From the NCBI RefSeq assembly GCF_024362365.1, contig NZ_CP101464.1:806001-870000 (forward strand): 64,000 bases of DNA. Direction: 5' to 3'. Shown here piece by piece: positions 55,645-63,636 of the stretch; the stretch's first letter is position 1, and each line of letters opens with the position of its first letter. A program made the translations under genes and the position numbers. The DNA comes from Janibacter sp. CX7. GTDB taxonomy: Bacteria > Actinomycetota > Actinomycetes > Actinomycetales > Dermatophilaceae. The notes below the pieces were generated by a model. The model had not been told where the DNA came from, made no database searches, and saw only the letters and a list, made by a program, of their open reading frames with translations.

Positions 55645-55740
55645 GCGCGTCGTCCTGCAGTTCGGCCGCACGAAGGGAGCCAACCCCCGGATCACCGGTG
55701 GTTGGCTCCCTTCGGTTTGGTGAACTGCAGGACGACGCGC
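55645..55740. repeat. long palindrome enclosing a terminator hairpin
   Basis: Outer perfect 19-bp arms GCGCGTCGTCCTGCAGTTC (55645-55663) and its complement (55722-55740). Inside sits the CGAAGGG-type hairpin at 55671-55714. The two-level nesting spans 96 bp. Confidence 0.93.
55671..55714 (+). terminator. terminator after 3-hydroxyacyl-CoA dehydrogenase
   Basis: Arms CGAAGGGAGCCAACC / GGTTGGCTCCCTTCG with further pairing (CCGG/ACCGG) in the loop. Confidence 0.8.
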
Positions 55741-55766
55741 CGCCATCGGTTTGGGAGACTGGAGCC

Positions 55767-56051
55767 ATGCCCCGCAACAACCGTCGTCGACGCGACGAGC
55801 ACCGACCGCTCGCGCTCGGTCGGGCGCCGCAGACGCGGGAGACGTGGATGGGGCGGGCCTGGATCGTGCGCCGGCTCACCGGGCAGACCTCGGAGCGCAG
55901 TTACACCTGCCCGGGGTGCACGCACGAGATCCGGCCCGGGACCCCGCACGTCGTCGTCTGGCCCGACGACGGGCTCGGGGGAGCGGACGACCGGCGGCAC
56001 TGGCACTCGCGGTGCTGGCAGGCGCGGGACCAGGGGCGCTACGGGCGCTGA
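55767..56051 (+). CDS. zinc-ribbon-like small protein (often annotated ATP/GTP-binding)
   Basis: A 94-residue basic protein. After an Arg-rich N-terminus (RNNRRRRDE) it has RRLTG, then YTCPGCTHEIRPGTPHVVVW and HWHSRCW, giving Cys-x-x-Cys plus His/Cys ligands for one zinc. Homologues in Actinobacteria are frequently labelled ATP/GTP-binding without evidence. The function is unknown. The ATG at 55767 starts the conserved part. Confidence 0.7.
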   Translation: MPRNNRRRRDEHRPLALGRAPQTRETWMGRAWIVRRLTGQTSERSYTCPGCTHEIRPGTPHVVVWPDDGLGGADDRRHWHSRCWQARDQGRYGR

Positions 56052-56162
56052 CCCTTCGAGACGGCCGCGGGCGGCCTCTTCAGGGAGCGGGCACGAGACG
56101 GCCGCGGGGGGCCTCCGGATCCTGAGGAGCGAGTCCGCGAAGCGGGCGAGCATCTCGAAGGG
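56052..56162. repeat. REP/BIME-like cluster
   Basis: A left unit at 56052-56084 (CCCTTCGAGACGG...CTTCAGG), a GAGACGGCCGCGG echo at 56095 and an inverted unit at 56121-56162 (CCTGAGGAGCGAG...CTCGAAGGG). The same head and tail occur at 15110-15143. Confidence 0.75.
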
Positions 56163-56179
56163 CAGGGACCGAAAAGATG

Positions 56180-56208
56180 TTGGTGCACTACGTGCACGGT
56201 GCAACAAT
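56180..56208 (+). promoter_or_regulatory. promoter with GTGCAC dyad for the ABC exporter pair
   Basis: TTGGTG (56180), 17-nt spacer, AACAAT (56203-56208), 6 nt before the GTG at 56215. GTGCAC-TAC-GTGCAC (56183-56197) and a third GTGCAAC fill the spacer, a likely repressor site. Confidence 0.6.
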
Positions 56209-56214
56209 CACGGG

Positions 56215-57948
56215 GTGCTCCTACCCCTCGTGTGCCGCCATCTGAGCGGCACGGGCGGACGGGTGGTGCTGCTCCTCGTGCTGCAGCTGGCCGCCACGCT
56301 CGCCTCCCTCTACCTCCCCAGCCTCAACGGCGAGATCATCGACAACGGCGTGGCCACCGGCGACACGGGCTACATCGTCCGGCACGGTGGGCTCATGCTC
56401 GCGGTCTCCGTCGTGCAGATCGTCGCCACGATCGCCGCGACGTGGATCGGTGCCGGGCTGTCGGCGACGATGGCCGCGCGGCTGCGGGCGGCGGTCTTCT
56501 CCCGGGTCGGCAGCTTCAGCGCGCAGGAGGTCGCCCGCTTCGGCGCGCCCACGCTCATCTCGCGCACGACCAACGACGTCACGCAGGTGCAGACCGTCAC
56601 CAACATGGCGCTGACGATGATGGTCACCGCGCCGATGATGATGATCGGCGGCGTGATCATGGCGCTGCGCGAGGACGTCGGCCTCAGCTGGCTCGTCGCC
56701 GTCGCGGTCCCCCTCCTCGCCGTGTGCGTCGGCCTCGTGATCCGGGCGATGATCCCCAACTTCCGCCGGATGCAGACGAGCGTCGACACGGTCAACCGGA
56801 TCCTGCGCGAGCAGATCACCGGCGTGCGCGTGGTCCGTGCCTTCGTGCGCGAAGGGAGTGAACGCGAGCGCTTCGGGGTGGCGAATGCCGAGTACACGGC
56901 CTCGGCCGTCGCCGTCGGCCGGCTGATGTCGCTCGCCTTCCCGATCGTCATGGTGATCCTCAACCTCTCGACCGTCGCGGTCCTGTGGTTCGGCGCCCAG
57001 CGCATCGACAGCGGCCAGATGCAGATCGGTGCGCTCACGGCCTTCATGACCTATCTCATGCAGATCCTCATGTCGGTGATGATGGCGACCTTCATGTCGA
57101 TGATGCTGCCGCGCGCGGCGGTCTCGGCCGGGCGCATCGACGAGGTGCTCTCGACCGAGTCGAGCGTCGTCCCGCCGATCGCCCCGCGGCCGATGCTCGA
57201 GGAGCGGCCAGCGGTCGTCCTCGAGGACGTCGAGTTCTCCTACCCGGGCGCCGACTCGCCGGTCCTGTGCGATGTCGACCTCCGGGCCGAGCCCGGTCGC
57301 ACGACGGCGATCATCGGCTCGACGGGTGCCGGCAAGACGACCCTGCTCGACCTCGTGCCGCGGCTGCACGACGTCACGGGTGGGCGGGTGCTCGTCGGTG
57401 GCGTCGACGTCCGCGAGCTCGACCCGGCGCAGCTGTGGTCGAGCATCGCCGTCGTGCCGCAGAAGGCCTTCCTCTTCAGCGGCACCATCGCCTCCAACCT
57501 GCGCCAGGCCAAGCCCGACGCGAGCGACGACGAGCTGTGGGAGGCGCTGCGGGTCGCGCAGGCCGAGGACTTCGTCCGGGCCCTCGACCTCGGGCTCGAG
57601 GCCCCCGTCGCCCAAGGCGGGACCAACCTCTCCGGCGGGCAGCGCCAGCGCCTGTCGATCGCCCGCGCCATCGTGCGTCGACCGGCGATCTACCTCCTCG
57701 ACGACTCCTTCTCCGCGCTCGACCTGACGACCGATGCCCGGCTGCGCGCCGCCCTTCGTCCCGTCGTCGCCGACAGCGTCGTCCTCGTCGTCGCCCAGCG
57801 GGTCTCCTCGATCATGGACGCCGACCACATCGTCGTCCTCGACGACGGCCGGGTCGTCGGCGACGGCACCCACGAGCAGCTGCTCGAGACCTGCCCGACC
57901 TATGTCGAGATCGTCGAGTCCCAGGCATCGCGGGAGGAGGCAGCATGA
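56215..57948 (+). CDS. ABC exporter subunit 1 (degenerate catalytic site)
   Basis: A 577-residue half-transporter: six-helix ABC-type-1 membrane domain (~1-300) and NBD with GSTGAGKTT, LSGGQRQRL and Walker B IYLLDDSF. The catalytic Glu after Walker B is Asp, the mark of the non-canonical partner in heterodimeric exporters. It pairs with the next gene, which it overlaps by four bases. Drugs, lipids or peptides are typical cargo; the true one is unknown. GTG 56215 follows the promoter by 6 nt. Confidence 0.88.
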   Translation: MLLPLVCRHLSGTGGRVVLLLVLQLAATLASLYLPSLNGEIIDNGVATGDTGYIVRHGGLMLAVSVVQIVATIAATWIGAGLSATMAARLRAAVFSRVGSFSAQEVARFGAPTLISRTTNDVTQVQTVTNMALTMMVTAPMMMIGGVIMALREDVGLSWLVAVAVPLLAVCVGLVIRAMIPNFRRMQTSVDTVNRILREQITGVRVVRAFVREGSERERFGVANAEYTASAVAVGRLMSLAFPIVMVILNLSTVAVLWFGAQRIDSGQMQIGALTAFMTYLMQILMSVMMATFMSMMLPRAAVSAGRIDEVLSTESSVVPPIAPRPMLEERPAVVLEDVEFSYPGADSPVLCDVDLRAEPGRTTAIIGSTGAGKTTLLDLVPRLHDVTGGRVLVGGVDVRELDPAQLWSSIAVVPQKAFLFSGTIASNLRQAKPDASDDELWEALRVAQAEDFVRALDLGLEAPVAQGGTNLSGGQRQRLSIARAIVRRPAIYLLDDSFSALDLTTDARLRAALRPVVADSVVLVVAQRVSSIMDADHIVVLDDGRVVGDGTHEQLLETCPTYVEIVESQASREEAA

Positions 57949-59945
57949 GCGAGGTACCCACCGCGGAGGAGAAGGCCGCACAGGCGCGACGGGGGCCGGG
58001 TGCAGCTGCGCGTCGCGGACCCATGCAGATGGGCACGCCGGGGGAGAAGTCGCAGGACTTCCTCCCTTCGGCCAAACGGCTGCTCGGTCGGCTGCGCCCG
58101 CAGCGCTCGCGGGTGCTCACGGCCATCGTCCTCACCGTCGTCTCCGTCGCGCTGAGCGCGGTCGGACCGCTCGTGCTCGCCCGGGCCACGGACCGGATCT
58201 TCGCCGGGTGGATCGGCTCCGAGCTGCCCGCCGGTGTCCCGCTCGACACGATCGTCGAGCAGCTGCGGGCGCAGGGGGAGGACCGGCAGGCCGACATGCT
58301 CGCGGCCATGCCGCACCTCGTGCCGGGGCAGGGGATGGACTTCGGGGCGATCGGCCGGATCCTGCTGCTCGCGCTCGGCCTCTACGTCGTCGCCGCGGTG
58401 CTGTCGTGGCTGCAGGGGCGGGTCATCGTCCACGCGGTCAACCAGGTCGTCTTCGACCTGCGGGCCGAGGTCGAGGCGAAGCTGCACCGGCTGCCGCTGC
58501 CGTACTTCGACAAGCAGCCGCGCGGCGAGGTGCTCAGCCGGGTGACCAACGACATCGACAACGTCGCGCAGTCGCTGCAGCAGACCCTCAGCCAGCTGCT
58601 GACGAGCCTCATCACCGTCGTCGCGATGGTCTCGATGATGGTGTGGATCTCGCCGCTGCTCTCGCTCATCGCGCTCGTGACGATCCCGATCTCGATCGTG
58701 CTCACCGGCGCGATCGGCAAGCGCAGCCAGCGGCACTTCATCCAGCAGTGGAAGTCCACCGGCGAGCTCAGCTCGGTCATCGAGGAGACCTACACGGGCC
58801 ACTCGCTCGTCAAGGTCTACGGGCGGCAGGCGGAGGTCGACGCGGCCTTCGCCGAGCGCAACGAGCAGCTGCGGTCCGCGGGCTTCGGCGCGCAGTTCGT
58901 CAGCGGCATCATCATGCCGGCGATGATGTTCGTCGGGAACCTCAACTACGTCGTCATCGCCGTCATCGGTGGCCTGCGGGTCGCCTCCGGCACGATGACT
59001 CTCGGTGACGTGCAGGCCTTCATCCAGTACTCGCGGCAGTTCACCCAGCCCCTCACCCAGGTCGCGTCGATGGCCAACCTCATGCAGTCGGGGGTCGCCT
59101 CGGCCGAGCGGGTCTTCGAGGTGCTCGACGCGCAGGAGCAGCTCGAGGACCCGGCCGTGCCGGCGGCGCGCGGCGAGGGGCACGGGCGGGTGGCCTTCGA
59201 GGACGTCAGCTTCCGCTACGACCCCGCGAAGCCCCTCATCGAGGGGCTCGACCTCGTCGTCGAGCCGGGACAGACGGTCGCGATCGTCGGTCCGACCGGC
59301 GCCGGGAAGACGACGCTCGTCAACCTCATCATGCGCTTCTACGAGCTGGACTCCGGGCGGATCACCATCGACGGCGTCGACATCACGACGATGTCGCGGG
59401 CCGAGCTGCGCTCGCGCACCGGCATGGTCCTGCAGGACACCTGGCTCTTCAGCGGGACGATCGGCGACAACATCGCCTACGGGCGCCCGGGCGCGACGCG
59501 TGAGGAGGTCCGTGCGGCAGCGGAGGCGACCTACGTCGACCGCTTCGTCCACTCGCTGCCGGACGGCTACGACACCCACCTCGACGACGAGGGCGGCAAC
59601 ATCTCCGCCGGCGAGAAGCAGCTGGTGACCATCGCCCGCGCCTTCCTCGCCGACCCGAGCCTGCTCATCCTCGACGAGGCGACGAGCTCGGTCGACACCC
59701 GCACCGAGCGTCTCGTGCAGCAGGCGATGGCGGCGTTGCGGGGCGACCGGACGAGCTTCGTCATCGCGCACCGGCTCTCGACGATCCGCGACGCGGATCT
59801 CATCGTCGTCATGGAGGACGGGCACATCGCCGAGCAGGGCACGCACGAGAGCCTGCTCGCCGCCGACGGTGCCTATGCGCGCCTGTACCGCAGCCAGTTC
59901 GCCGCAGCCGTCACGGAGCTGGACACCTCGGTCAGCCTCGCCTGA
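57945..59945 (+). CDS. ABC exporter subunit 2
   Basis: A 666-residue half-transporter with a ~45-residue cytoplasmic N-terminus, a large first external loop (~80-130), six helices and an NBD: GPTGAGKTT, Walker B LLILDEATSSVD with intact Glu, and a degenerate signature NISAGEKQL. Its Glu pairs with the good LSGGQ of subunit 1, giving one active and one degenerate ATP site, as in BmrCD/TM287-288 types. ATG start overlaps the upstream stop. Confidence 0.9.
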   Translation: MSEVPTAEEKAAQARRGPGAAARRGPMQMGTPGEKSQDFLPSAKRLLGRLRPQRSRVLTAIVLTVVSVALSAVGPLVLARATDRIFAGWIGSELPAGVPLDTIVEQLRAQGEDRQADMLAAMPHLVPGQGMDFGAIGRILLLALGLYVVAAVLSWLQGRVIVHAVNQVVFDLRAEVEAKLHRLPLPYFDKQPRGEVLSRVTNDIDNVAQSLQQTLSQLLTSLITVVAMVSMMVWISPLLSLIALVTIPISIVLTGAIGKRSQRHFIQQWKSTGELSSVIEETYTGHSLVKVYGRQAEVDAAFAERNEQLRSAGFGAQFVSGIIMPAMMFVGNLNYVVIAVIGGLRVASGTMTLGDVQAFIQYSRQFTQPLTQVASMANLMQSGVASAERVFEVLDAQEQLEDPAVPAARGEGHGRVAFEDVSFRYDPAKPLIEGLDLVVEPGQTVAIVGPTGAGKTTLVNLIMRFYELDSGRITIDGVDITTMSRAELRSRTGMVLQDTWLFSGTIGDNIAYGRPGATREEVRAAAEATYVDRFVHSLPDGYDTHLDDEGGNISAGEKQLVTIARAFLADPSLLILDEATSSVDTRTERLVQQAMAALRGDRTSFVIAHRLSTIRDADLIVVMEDGHIAEQGTHESLLAADGAYARLYRSQFAAAVTELDTSVSLA

Positions 59946-60105
59946 GGAGCGCCGAGCAGCCCGAGGCAGGGGGCCGCTCCCGGCGTGGAGGGCCGGCGCG
60001 CTGCCGACGTCCGTCGTCGTCGTGTCGTCCCGTTGTCGTTGCTGCGCCGACCCTCCTCGCCGTCCGCCCCCTTCGCTCGACCACAGGCGCGCCTCACGGC
60101 ATGAC

Positions 60106-60143
60106 GAAGGGGGCCGCACCGGTGATCCGGTGCAGCCCCCTTC
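60106..60143. terminator. bidirectional terminator between exporter and ccr
   Basis: Arms GAAGGGGGCCGCACCGG / CCGGTGCAGCCCCCTTC with one mismatch, between convergent genes. The remainder of 59946-60159 shows no gene. Confidence 0.85.
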
Positions 60144-60159
60144 TGTGGTGCTGGTGCGG

Positions 60160-61506
60160 TCAGACCGCCTGGAAGCGGTTGATCTGCTTCTCGAACTTGG
60201 CGCGCTTCTCGGGGTCCGTGACGCCGAGGCCAGGCTCGGGGGAGAGGGCGAGGACGCCGACCTTGCCCTGGTGCTTGTTGTGGTGCACGTCGAGCGTCGC
60301 CTGACCGACCTCCTCGAGCTTGTAGGTCTTGCTCAGGGTCGGGTGGACGAGACCGCGGTTGATGAGCTCGTTGGCCTCCCACGACTCGCGGTAGTTCGCG
60401 AAGTGGCTGGAGATGATGCTCTTGAGGTTCATCCACAGGTAGCGGTTGTCGTACTCGTGCATGTAGCCAGAGGTCGAGGCGCAGGTGACGATCTTGCCGC
60501 CCTTGCGGGTGACGTAGACCGAGGCGCCGAAGGTCTCGCGGCCCGGGTGCTCGAAGACGACGTCGACGTCGTGGCCACCCGTGAGCTCACGGATCTTCTT
60601 GCCGAGGCGCTGCCACTCCTTGGGGTTCTGCTCGGTGTTGTCGTCGTTCCAGAACTTGTAGCCCTCGGCGTTGCGGTCGATGATCAGCTCCGCACCCATG
60701 TCGCGGCAGATCTGGGCCTTCTCGGGGGAGGAGACGACGCAGATCGGGGTCGCGCCGGCGGCCAGGGCCATCTGCGTGGCGTAGGAGCCGAGGCCACCCG
60801 AGGCGCCCCAGATGAGGACGCGGTCGCCGAGCTTGAGGGCGGCGCCGTTCTTGGAGATCAGCTGGCGGTAGGCGGTGGAGTTGACCAGACCGGGGGAGGC
60901 GGACTCCTCCCAGGTGAGGTGCTCCGGCTTGGGCATGAGCTGGTTGGCCTTGACGATGGCGAGCTCGGCGAGGCCGCCGAAGTTGGTCTCGAAGCCCCAG
61001 ATGCGCTGCTGCGGGTCCATCATCGTGTCGTCGTGGCCGTCGGCGTCCTCGAGCTCGACGGACAGGCAGTGGGCGACGACCTCCTGGCCGGGCTTCCACT
61101 TCGAGACGTGGCCGCCGGTGCGCAGGACGACGCCGGAGAGGTCGGAGCCGACGATGTGGTACGGCAGGTCGTGACGCTTGGAGTACTTGTTGAGCCGGCC
61201 GTAGCGCTCGAGGAAGCCGAAGGTCGAGACCGGCTCGAAGATCGAGGTCCACACGGTGTTGAAGTTGATCGCGCTGGCCATGACGGCGACGAGCGCCTCG
61301 TCGGGGGCGAGCTCGGGGATCGGCACGTCGTCGATGTGCAGCGACTTGCGCGGGTCCTTGTCGCGGCTCTGCAGACCCTTGAACATCTCGACCTCGTCCT
61401 TGTGGACGGTCGTCGCGCGGTAGGTGTCCGGCAGGGGGAGGTTGGCGTAGGTCTCTTCGCTGCGGTCACCGGAGAGGATCGCGTCGCGGATCTGGTCGAT
61501 TGCCAT
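60160..61506 (-). CDS. ccr: crotonyl-CoA carboxylase/reductase
   Basis: A 448-residue medium-chain dehydrogenase/reductase family enzyme. ASAINFNTVWTSIFEP and HIVGSDLSGVVLRTG form the N-terminal catalytic domain; WGASGGLGSYATQMALAAG is the NADPH-binding loop; FEHPGRETFGASVYV is characteristic of Ccr. It reductively carboxylates crotonyl-CoA to ethylmalonyl-CoA, the defining step of the ethylmalonyl-CoA pathway and also a source of extender units. ATG 61506 with GAGGAG upstream; minus-strand TAAGTT at 61558-61563 is a possible -10. Confidence 0.94.
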   Translation of the reverse strand: MAIDQIRDAILSGDRSEETYANLPLPDTYRATTVHKDEVEMFKGLQSRDKDPRKSLHIDDVPIPELAPDEALVAVMASAINFNTVWTSIFEPVSTFGFLERYGRLNKYSKRHDLPYHIVGSDLSGVVLRTGGHVSKWKPGQEVVAHCLSVELEDADGHDDTMMDPQQRIWGFETNFGGLAELAIVKANQLMPKPEHLTWEESASPGLVNSTAYRQLISKNGAALKLGDRVLIWGASGGLGSYATQMALAAGATPICVVSSPEKAQICRDMGAELIIDRNAEGYKFWNDDNTEQNPKEWQRLGKKIRELTGGHDVDVVFEHPGRETFGASVYVTRKGGKIVTCASTSGYMHEYDNRYLWMNLKSIISSHFANYRESWEANELINRGLVHPTLSKTYKLEEVGQATLDVHHNKHQGKVGVLALSPEPGLGVTDPEKRAKFEKQINRFQAV

Positions 61507-61715
61507 GAAGGGGGCTCCTCGGCCTCGTCGGGGTGTCTGGGTGATGCGTCTGCGTGCAACTTAGGTCGTCATGGCGCCGTGGGGGCGGCACTCATGACCC
61601 AGTTCACACATCGCTGTGGGACGGTGCGCACCGGGGTGCGGACCGCATCGGAGCCATCGTGTCCCGTCCGACGATCCGACGCAGGACCCCGGCTCGTGAC
61701 CTCCCTCTCACACGA

Positions 61716-61755
61716 CGAAGGGGGTGGCGCACCGATCGGTGCGCCACCCCCTTCG
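61716..61755 (-). terminator. 40-bp perfect palindrome, terminator after mce
   Basis: CGAAGGGGGTGGCGCACCGA and its exact complement meet with no spacer. It follows the mce stop on the minus strand by ~18 nt. Confidence 0.88.
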
Positions 61756-61772
61756 CGTGCTGCTGCGGAGTG

Positions 61773-62204
61773 TCAGTGACCGCCGTCGGCGGCCGGCTCG
61801 ACGAGCTCGACGAGGATGCCGCGGGCGTCCTTGGGGTGGATGAAGTTGACGCGCGAGTTGCTCGTGCCGCGCTTCGGGGTGTCGTAGAGCAGGCGCAGGC
61901 CGCGCTCGCGGAGCGTCGCGCACACGGCGTCGATGTCCTCGACGCGGTAGGCGAGCTGCTGGATGCCCTGGCCGTTGCGGTCGAGGAACTTCGCGATCGT
62001 CGACTCGGGGGAGAGGGGCGCCAGGAGCTGGATGCACGAGCCGGAGTCGCCGACGCGCATCATCGCCTCGCGCACGCCCTGCTCCTCGTTGGTCTCCTCG
62101 TGGGCGAGCTCCATGCCGTAGGAGTCGCGGTAGAAGGCGATGGCCTCGTCGAGGTCGGGAACGGCCACACCGACGTGGTCGATGGCGGTGAAGAGATCAG
62201 TCAT
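61773..62204 (-). CDS. mce: methylmalonyl/ethylmalonyl-CoA epimerase
   Basis: A 143-residue VOC-fold metalloenzyme. IDHVGVAVPDLDEAIAFY opens the first beta-alpha-beta-beta-beta module with the metal His; a second module carries IQQLAYRVEDID and the closing ILVELVEP with the metal Glu. It interconverts 2R/2S ethylmalonyl- and methylmalonyl-CoA, feeding Ecm. Start at 62204 behind a leaderless -10 (TAGAGT). Confidence 0.93.
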   Translation of the reverse strand: MTDLFTAIDHVGVAVPDLDEAIAFYRDSYGMELAHEETNEEQGVREAMMRVGDSGSCIQLLAPLSPESTIAKFLDRNGQGIQQLAYRVEDIDAVCATLRERGLRLLYDTPKRGTSNSRVNFIHPKDARGILVELVEPAADGGH

Positions 62205-62210
62205 GTTCGC

Positions 62211-62216
62211 ACTCTA
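62211..62216 (-). promoter_or_regulatory. leaderless -10 box for mce
   Basis: The minus strand reads TAGAGT, 6 nt before the mce ATG. The palindrome at 62221-62251 covers the -35 area. Confidence 0.5.
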
Positions 62217-62220
62217 GAGA

Positions 62221-62251
62221 GCCGAAGGGGGGCGCCGCGCCCCCCTTCGGC
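62221..62251. repeat. CGAAGGGG palindrome in a divergent intergenic region
   Basis: Perfect 15-bp arms GCCGAAGGGGGGCGC / GCGCCCCCCTTCGGC around a single C. No gene ends here, so it is not an ordinary terminator. Confidence 0.9.
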
Positions 62252-62368
62252 TGTGGTCTGTCCCACCCGCAGGTGGTGCGTGGTCGGGCCCCGACGCGGC
62301 CCGTCGTGCCGGCGCGTGTGTGGCGGGCCCCACCCGGGTGGGGCCTGCCCTCCCTTCGTCCTCGTCGC

Positions 62369-62374
62369 TAGGGT
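62369..62374 (+). promoter_or_regulatory. -10 box for the thiolase gene
   Basis: TAGGGT, 60 nt before the ATG at 62435; TTGGAGG provides the ribosome site. Confidence 0.45.
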
Positions 62375-62434
62375 GAGCGCAAGCCGCGGCCCGGGACCGG
62401 TGCCCGTGGGACCACACATGTTGGAGGCTTTTAC

Positions 62435-63634
62435 ATGTCCGATCGTCCCGTGTCCGTCATCGTCGCCGGGGCCCGCACCCCGATGGGCCGCATGAGCGGC
62501 TCGCTCAAGGGCTTCTCCGGCTCCGACCTCGGCGGCTTCGCCATCAAGGGCGCGCTCGACAAGGCCGGCGTGAAGGGCGAGGACGTCGACTACGTGATCA
62601 TGGGCCAGGTGCTCACCGCGGGCGAGGGCCAGATCCCCGCCCGTCAGGCGGCCATCAAGGGCGGCATCCCCAAGAACGTCCCGGCCCTGACCGTCAACAA
62701 GGTCTGCCTGTCCGGCATCGACGCCATCGCGCTCGCCGACCAGCTCATCCGCGCCGGCGAGTTCGACATCGTCGTCGCCGGTGGCCAGGAGTCGATGACC
62801 AACGCCCCGCACCTGCTGCCCAAGAGCCGCGACGGCATCAAGTACGGCGACGCCACGCTCAAGGACTCGATGGCCTACGACGGTCTCCACGACGTCATCA
62901 CCAACCAGGCGATGGGCGCGCTCACCGAGGCCAAGAACGCCGAGAACTCGGACTTCACCCGCGAGGAGCAGGATGCCTTCGCCGCCGCGAGCCACCAGAA
63001 GGCCGCCAAGGCCTGGGCCGACGGCAAGTTCGCCGACGAGGTCGTCCCGGTCGAGATCCCGCAGCGCAAGGGCGACCCGGTCGTCTTCGCGACCGACGAG
63101 GGCGTGCGCGCCGACACGACCGCCGAGTCCCTCGGCAAGCTGCGTCCCGCCTTCGCCAAGGACGGCACCATCACCGCCGGCTCCGCCTCGCAGATCTCCG
63201 ACGGTGCTGCCGCGGTCGTCGTCATGAGCAAGGCCAAGGCCGAGGAGCTGGGCCTGACCTGGCTCGCCGAGATCGGCGCCCACGGCGTCGTCGCCGGCCC
63301 CGACTCGACCCTGCAGGCCCAGCCGGCCAATGCCATCGAGGCCGCCGTGGCCAAGGAGGGCATCGCCGTCTCCGACCTCGACGTCGTCGAGATCAACGAG
63401 GCCTTCGCGGCCGTCGGCCTGGCCTCGGCCAAGCAGCTCGGCCTCGCGGACGAGCAGGTCAACCCCAACGGCGGCGCGATCGCCATGGGTCACCCGCTCG
63501 GCATGTCCGGCGCCCGCATCACCCTCGCGCTCGCCCACGAGCTCAAGCGCCGCGGTGGCGGCGTCGGTGCCGCTGCCCTGTGCGGTGGTGGCGGTCAGGG
63601 TGACGCGCTGATCATCCGCGTGCCGAGCGCCTGA
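62435..63634 (+). CDS. acetyl-CoA C-acetyltransferase (thiolase)
   Basis: A 399-residue biosynthetic-type thiolase. Acyl-accepting Cys in [12 protein letters not shown] near 92, His in [19 protein letters not shown] near 355 and Cys in [13 protein letters not shown] near 385 form the active site. It condenses two acetyl-CoA to acetoacetyl-CoA, the first step toward crotonyl-CoA. mce next to a thiolase (FadA4/PhaA-like) is conserved in Mycobacterium. TTGGAGG lies upstream of the ATG. Confidence 0.94.
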   Translation: MSDRPVSVIVAGARTPMGRMSGSLKGFSGSDLGGFAIKGALDKAGVKGEDVDYVIMGQVLTAGEGQIPARQAAIKGGIPKNVPALTVNKVCLSGIDAIALADQLIRAGEFDIVVAGGQESMTNAPHLLPKSRDGIKYGDATLKDSMAYDGLHDVITNQAMGALTEAKNAENSDFTREEQDAFAAASHQKAAKAWADGKFADEVVPVEIPQRKGDPVVFATDEGVRADTTAESLGKLRPAFAKDGTITAGSASQISDGAAAVVVMSKAKAEELGLTWLAEIGAHGVVAGPDSTLQAQPANAIEAAVAKEGIAVSDLDVVEINEAFAAVGLASAKQLGLADEQVNPNGGAIAMGHPLGMSGARITLALAHELKRRGGGVGAAALCGGGGQGDALIIRVPSA

Positions 63635-63636
63635 GC

